From positions 727,090 through 791,089 of the forward strand of contig NZ_VTFX01000005.1 in the NCBI RefSeq assembly GCF_009192775.1: a stretch of DNA of 64,000 nucleotides, written 5' to 3'. Numbering within the stretch: the stretch's first letter is position 1; every line of letters begins with the position of its first letter. Source of the DNA: Arthrobacter yangruifuii (lineage in GTDB: Bacteria > Actinomycetota > Actinomycetes > Actinomycetales > Micrococcaceae). Below, in pieces: positions 60,146 to 64,000 of this stretch. The notes beneath the pieces are model-generated. The model saw only the letters and a list, made by a program, of their open reading frames with translations. It was not told the DNA's origin and did no database searches. The position numbers and the translations under genes are program-made.

Positions 60146-62407
60146 ATGCCTGAAACACCTTCAGCTTCCAACGAGCTGGAACACGAGCGTCAGTACGTCG
60201 CCGGTCTTTACTCACGCCTCGATGAGCTGCGTGAGGAGAAACGGGAACAGCTGGCCGCGATCCGGCGCAGCCATGCCTCCGGTTCCCACCAGAACCGGTC
60301 CGAGCGGGACGCCTTTGCCACCATGTACGAGGACCGCCTGGCGCAGCTGAACGCCGTTGATGACCGGCTGGTGTTCGGCCGCCTGGACCTCGACGACGGC
60401 GAGGAACGCTACATCGGCCGCATCGGCCTCTCCACGGCGGAGCTGCAGCGGTTGATGGTGGACTGGCGCGCCCCCGAGGCCGGCACGTTCTATCAGGCCA
60501 CCGCCTTCGAACGCCAGGGCGTACGACGCCGCCGCCACCTGATCCTCAAGGGCCGCGACGTGCAGGCCATCGAGGATGACGTGCTGGATTACTCCATGCT
60601 CGAGGACGAAGAGGCGCTGCAGGGCGAAGGCGCGCTGCTGGCAGCCCTCAACTCCAAGCGGACCGGCCAGATGTCCGACATTGTCGGCACCATCCAGGCC
60701 GAACAGGACCGCATCATCCGCGCTCCGCTTTCAGGCACGCTGGTGGTCCAGGGCGGTCCCGGCACCGGCAAGACCGCCGTGGCCCTGCACCGCGCCGCGT
60801 ACCTGCTCTACACCCACCGGGAACGGCTGAAGTCCGCCGGCGTGCTGCTGGTAGGGCCGTCCAACGCCTTCATCCGCTACATCGAACGCGTGCTGCCCTC
60901 CCTGGGTGAGACCGGCGTCGTGATGTCCAGCCTGGGCCAGCTGATGCCCGGCATCTCCGCCTCCCATGAAGAGGACCCGGCCACCGCCGAGGTCAAGGGC
61001 CGGCTGTACATGGCCGACGTCGTCGCCCGGGCCGTTGCCAATCGGCAGCGCCTGCCGCAGGGGCCGCGGAAGCTGAATGTCGAGGGAACCATCCTGACCC
61101 TCACCCCCCGGCAGGTGCAGCGCGCCCGCGACAAGGCGCGTGCCACCGGCAAGCCGCACAACGAAGCCCGTGTGACCTTCGTCAAGATCCTGCTGCGGGA
61201 GCTGACCGAGCAGCTGACCGAGCAGCTCGAGGAATCCGCCGGAGCCGGCAACAGCACCGACCGGGCCTACCTCGCCGAGGATGTGCGCAGCGCCCGCGAC
61301 GTACGTGTGGCCCTGAACCTGTGCTGGATGCCGCTGACCCCGGAAAAGCTCATCACCGAGCTCTTCAGCAAACCCGGACACCTGGAAGCCGCCGCGCCGG
61401 AGCTCACCGATGCGGAACTGGACCTGCTGCGCCGCAGCCCCGACGCACCCTGGACCGAGTCCGACGTACCGCTGCTGGATGAAGCCGCGGAACTGCTCGG
61501 CGAACTGGATGCTTCGGCCGGCCGGGAGAACGCCATGCGAGAGGAACAGCGCAAGCGTGACCTCGCCAATGCTGAAAGCGCCATCGCCAACACCGAGGGC
61601 TTCCTGGAGGATTCCGGTGCCCACGGCATCCTGTCCGCCGAGGACCTGGCGGACCACAACGCGGTGGGGGAGCAGCGCCTCACGGCTGCGGACCGCGCCG
61701 CCGTCGACCGCACCTGGGCCTTCGGGCACATTGTGGTGGACGAGGCGCAGGAGCTCTCCGCCATGCAGTGGCGGCTGCTGATGCGCCGCTGCCCGTTGAA
61801 GTCCTTCACCGTGGTGGGCGATATTGCCCAGACCAGCTCCTCCGCCGGGGCCACGTCCTGGCAGGCCGCCCTGAGCCCGTTTGTGGGGGAGCGGTGGACG
61901 CTGGAGGAACTGACCGTGAACTACCGCACCCCGGCCCAGATTGCCGAGGCAGCGGTGCGCATGGCCAACGCAGCCGGCCTGGTGGTCTCCGCCCCGAAGG
62001 CTGTCCGCGAGGGCCGCTGGTCGCCGTTCATCGACGAGGTCTCCGAAGACCAGCTGATCCGGCGGCTGCTGGAGACCCTGCCCGAGGATCTGGAGGCGCT
62101 CGAGGGCGGTCTGCTGGCCATCATTGCCGAGGACCACCGCCTTGGCGCAGTCCGCCGCGCGGTGACCGAGGTGTACGGCCCCCGTGTCGGGTCCGGCGCC
62201 GGCGGGCTGGAACAGGACATTGTGGTGACCTCCCCGCGGGAGGCCAAGGGCCTGGAGTTCGACGGCGTCGTCATCCTGGAACCGTCCGAACTGCTGACCG
62301 CAGCAGCCGGCAAGGTCGGGGACCTGTACGTCGCCATGACCCGTCCCACCCAGCGGCTCCGGCTGATCGCCGCCAACGGAATCCCCGCAGGCATTCCCGA
62401 AGACTGA
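60146..62407 (+). CDS. HelD/HelR-like superfamily 1 helicase (RNA polymerase-associated)
   Basis: 753-aa UvrD-like ATPase. An N-terminal coiled coil (residues 8-75, ELEHERQYVAGLYSRLDELR) precedes YIGRIGLSTAELQRLMVDWRAP (split), the HelD hallmark. Walker A is VVQGGPGTGKTAVALHRAAY near residue 195; the central insertion follows, then VDEAQELSAMQW, GDIAQTSSSAG and a final AKGLEFDGVVILEP and YVAMTRPTQRL. HelD proteins pull DNA and nascent RNA out of stalled RNA polymerase, and some class II forms (HelR) protect from rifamycins. No rifamycin-associated palindrome was found upstream. Start ATG with AGAGGGA upstream. Confidence 0.9.
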   Translation: MPETPSASNELEHERQYVAGLYSRLDELREEKREQLAAIRRSHASGSHQNRSERDAFATMYEDRLAQLNAVDDRLVFGRLDLDDGEERYIGRIGLSTAELQRLMVDWRAPEAGTFYQATAFERQGVRRRRHLILKGRDVQAIEDDVLDYSMLEDEEALQGEGALLAALNSKRTGQMSDIVGTIQAEQDRIIRAPLSGTLVVQGGPGTGKTAVALHRAAYLLYTHRERLKSAGVLLVGPSNAFIRYIERVLPSLGETGVVMSSLGQLMPGISASHEEDPATAEVKGRLYMADVVARAVANRQRLPQGPRKLNVEGTILTLTPRQVQRARDKARATGKPHNEARVTFVKILLRELTEQLTEQLEESAGAGNSTDRAYLAEDVRSARDVRVALNLCWMPLTPEKLITELFSKPGHLEAAAPELTDAELDLLRRSPDAPWTESDVPLLDEAAELLGELDASAGRENAMREEQRKRDLANAESAIANTEGFLEDSGAHGILSAEDLADHNAVGEQRLTAADRAAVDRTWAFGHIVVDEAQELSAMQWRLLMRRCPLKSFTVVGDIAQTSSSAGATSWQAALSPFVGERWTLEELTVNYRTPAQIAEAAVRMANAAGLVVSAPKAVREGRWSPFIDEVSEDQLIRRLLETLPEDLEALEGGLLAIIAEDHRLGAVRRAVTEVYGPRVGSGAGGLEQDIVVTSPREAKGLEFDGVVILEPSELLTAAAGKVGDLYVAMTRPTQRLRLIAANGIPAGIPED

Positions 62408-62420
62408 TAATTTAGAAAGC

Positions 62421-63746
62421 GTGTCAGACAACATCGTGAACCCCGAGGGCCTCAGCGCCCAGCAGAATGATTCCTCCTTCGCCAACATCTGGCAGGAACT
62501 GAAGTGGCGGGGCCTGGTCCAGGTCTCCACCGACGAGGCAGAGCTGGAAAAGCTTCTGGCCGGGGGACCGATCACCTATTACTGCGGCTTCGACCCGACG
62601 GCGCCGAGCCTGCACCTGGGCAACTTGGTGCAGCTGCTCACCATGCGCCGGCTACAGCTCGCCGGCCACCGGCCCCTTGCGCTCGTCGGCGGCTCCACCG
62701 GCCTGGTGGGGGACCCGCGCCCGACGGCGGAACGCACCATGAACACCAAGGAAACCGTCGCCGAATGGGTCGGGTACCTGCAGGGACAGGTGCAGCGGTT
62801 CCTCAGTTTTGAGGGCACCAACGCCGCCCGCATGGTGAACAACCTGGACTGGACCGCTCCGATGAGCGCCATCGATTTCCTGCGCGACGTAGGGAAGCAC
62901 TTCCGGGTCGGAACGATGATCAAGAAGGAAATCGTCTCCTCGCGCCTGAACTCCGATGAAGGCATCAGCTACGCCGAGTTCAGCTACCAGGTGCTGCAGG
63001 GCATGGACTACCTCGAACTCTTCCGCCAGTACAACTGCGTGCTGGAGACCGGCGGGTCCGATCAGTGGGGCAACCTCACCAGCGGCACCGAACTGGTCCG
63101 CAAGGTTGAGGGAAAAACGGTCCACGCGCTGGGCACCCCGCTGATCACCAACAGCGACGGCACCAAATTCGGCAAGAGCGAGGGCAACGCCGTCTGGCTC
63201 GACGGCACCATGACCAGCCCGTACGCCATGTACCAGTTCTGGGTGAACACGTCCGACGCCGACGTGGTGGACCGGCTCAAGGTCTTCACCTTCATGAGCC
63301 GGGCCCGGATCGAGGAGCTGGCACAGGCAGTGAAGGACGCGCCGCACAAGCGTGAGGCGCAGCGCGCCCTGGCCTACGATGTGACGTCCCTGATTCACGG
63401 AACCGATGCAACCGACAAGGCCATCGCCGCATCCGCGGCCCTGTTCGGCCAGGGTGACCTGACCGAACTGGACGAGGCCACCCTGAAGGCGGCCACCGAG
63501 CAACTGCCCGCCGCCGTGGTGTCTCCGGATGCCCTGGGCATCGTCGACCTGCTGGTGGCCTCCAATCTGTCCCCGAGCAACTCCGCCGCCCGGCGGACCG
63601 TGGCCGAGGGCGGTGCGTACGTGAACAACGTGAAGGTCACGGATGCCGAAGCCGTGGTGGACCCCAAGGACCTGCTGCACGGCCGGTACCTGGTCCTCCG
63701 CCGCGGAAAGCGGACCCTTGCAAGCGTCGAGGTCTCCGCCGTATAG
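62421..63746 (+). CDS. tyrS: Tyrosyl-tRNA synthetase
   Basis: Charges tRNA-Tyr. 441 aa. The class I HIGH motif appears as PTAPSLHLGNL near residue 58, the KMSKS loop as KFGKSEGNAVWL near 250, with YCGFDPTAPS and GGSDQWGNLTSG for tyrosine and ATP binding. A C-terminal S4 RNA-binding domain (NSAARRTVAEGGAYVNN) ends the protein. GTG start 13 bp after the helicase gene, with AGAAAG upstream. Confidence 0.97.
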   Translation: MSDNIVNPEGLSAQQNDSSFANIWQELKWRGLVQVSTDEAELEKLLAGGPITYYCGFDPTAPSLHLGNLVQLLTMRRLQLAGHRPLALVGGSTGLVGDPRPTAERTMNTKETVAEWVGYLQGQVQRFLSFEGTNAARMVNNLDWTAPMSAIDFLRDVGKHFRVGTMIKKEIVSSRLNSDEGISYAEFSYQVLQGMDYLELFRQYNCVLETGGSDQWGNLTSGTELVRKVEGKTVHALGTPLITNSDGTKFGKSEGNAVWLDGTMTSPYAMYQFWVNTSDADVVDRLKVFTFMSRARIEELAQAVKDAPHKREAQRALAYDVTSLIHGTDATDKAIAASAALFGQGDLTELDEATLKAATEQLPAAVVSPDALGIVDLLVASNLSPSNSAARRTVAEGGAYVNNVKVTDAEAVVDPKDLLHGRYLVLRRGKRTLASVEVSAV

Positions 63747-63801
63747 TTTTTAAAGCTTCTCCCAAGGAGGCAGGGAACCGCTCCGGCGGCTCCCGGCAGG
63801 A

Positions 63802-63854
63802 CTTCCGGTCCCTGTGCGGCGGATCACTTCGATCCGGTTTGCAAGGACCGGAAG
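63802..63854. repeat. Nested inverted repeat spanning the promoter -35 region
   Basis: CTTCCGGTCC (63802-63811) is the exact complement of GGACCGGAAG (63845-63854), whose right arm lies in the promoter spacer. Inside it GGATC (63821-63825) pairs with GATCC (63831-63835). It may end tyrS transcription or act as a control site. Confidence 0.6.
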
Positions 63855-63867
63855 CGATGTGTAAAGT
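63839..63867 (+). promoter_or_regulatory. Strong sigma-70-type promoter
   Basis: TTGCAA (63839-63844), a 17-bp spacer and TAAAGT (63862-63867). It is the best two-box promoter I noticed in the window and reads out of it. Confidence 0.7.
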
Positions 63868-64000
63868 AATTGGAGTCGCCGCGGCCGGGACGCTGGAAAA
63901 GCGCCCGAGCATGGCGGCCAAACCCACCAAAAAACCTGAGTCCAACCGGTGCGCGCCCTTCGCGGGGCCGGCGGAAAGACTCCCGGATTTTGCTGGGCCG

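Larger units (their letters stand above)
63747..64000 (+). other. Region after tyrS: probable rRNA operon promoter and leader
   Basis: No protein-coding signal. A strong promoter lies at 63839-63867 and the sequence after it is GC-rich with short stem-forming segments, as in processed leaders of rRNA operons. The 16S gene itself is not reached in the window. The assignment to an rRNA operon is inferred from promoter strength and from a tyrS-rrn order I recall in related genomes. Confidence 0.55.

Overview
The window is a high-GC (roughly two-thirds G+C) stretch of an actinobacterial chromosome. Gene content, gene order and protein character (Ala/Pro-rich extensions on IF3 and L20, LexA boxes of the TCGAAC-N4-GTTCGA type, a ClgR-like regulator after cinA) point to the Micrococcaceae, most likely Arthrobacter or a close relative. 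This is inferred from gene order and protein sequence only. There is no IS element, prophage, CRISPR array or tRNA gene that I can see. It looks like core chromosome with a few accessory insertions.

Layout. 1-6.9 kb: end of dapA, ribonuclease J, FtsK, PgsA-type phosphatidyltransferase, CinA-type amidohydrolase and a ClgR-like regulator. 7.1-10.4 kb: MarR regulator, DUF3046, recA (with SOS box) and recX. 10.5-12.7 kb: two secreted proteins sharing a transglycosylase-like/APF C-terminal domain. 12.7-20.6 kb: miaB, miaA, dapF, an RsmC-like methyltransferase, hflX and a DinG-type helicase. 20.7-22.4 kb: lexA, divergent from a LysM membrane protein, with SOS boxes between them. 22.4-28.1 kb: hisC, hisB, hisH, a 52-aa membrane peptide, priA, an SseB protein and an MFS permease. 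28.2-31.1 kb: DUF1844 and the infC-rpmI-rplT operon, with an ATT start on infC and fused extensions on IF3 and L20. 31.1-37.6 kb: SpoU methyltransferase, CDF transporter, MFS permease, HemK-like methyltransferase, Nudix hydrolase, a radical SAM protein behind a near-perfect SOS box, and an HExxH-containing unknown. 37.7-41.3 kb: pheST. 41.4-45.8 kb: four minus-strand genes chained by ATGA overlaps (PelF-like glycosyltransferase, polytopic membrane protein, spherulin-4-like protein, GH114 lipoprotein), a candidate compact Pel-like polysaccharide locus. 46.0-47.0 kb: quinone oxidoreductase. 47.1-55.8 kb: complete arginine cluster argCJBDFRGH with ArgR-type boxes in front. 56-63.7 kb: PNPOx-like protein, SRPBCC protein, alkyladenine glycosylase, aldo/keto reductase, apt, HelD-like helicase and tyrS. 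The window ends in a strong promoter and leader-like region that probably drives an rRNA operon beyond the edge.

How it fits together. At least three SOS targets (recA, lexA with the LysM gene, and the radical SAM gene) carry visible LexA boxes. The arginine and histidine clusters each form near-complete pathway units. Eleven genes show a TANNNT box 6-7 bp upstream of their start codon with no room for a ribosome binding site, so leaderless transcripts appear common. The most unusual content is the Pel-like four-gene locus, the L20-sunset-domain fusion, the greatly extended IF3, and the LexA-controlled radical SAM gene.
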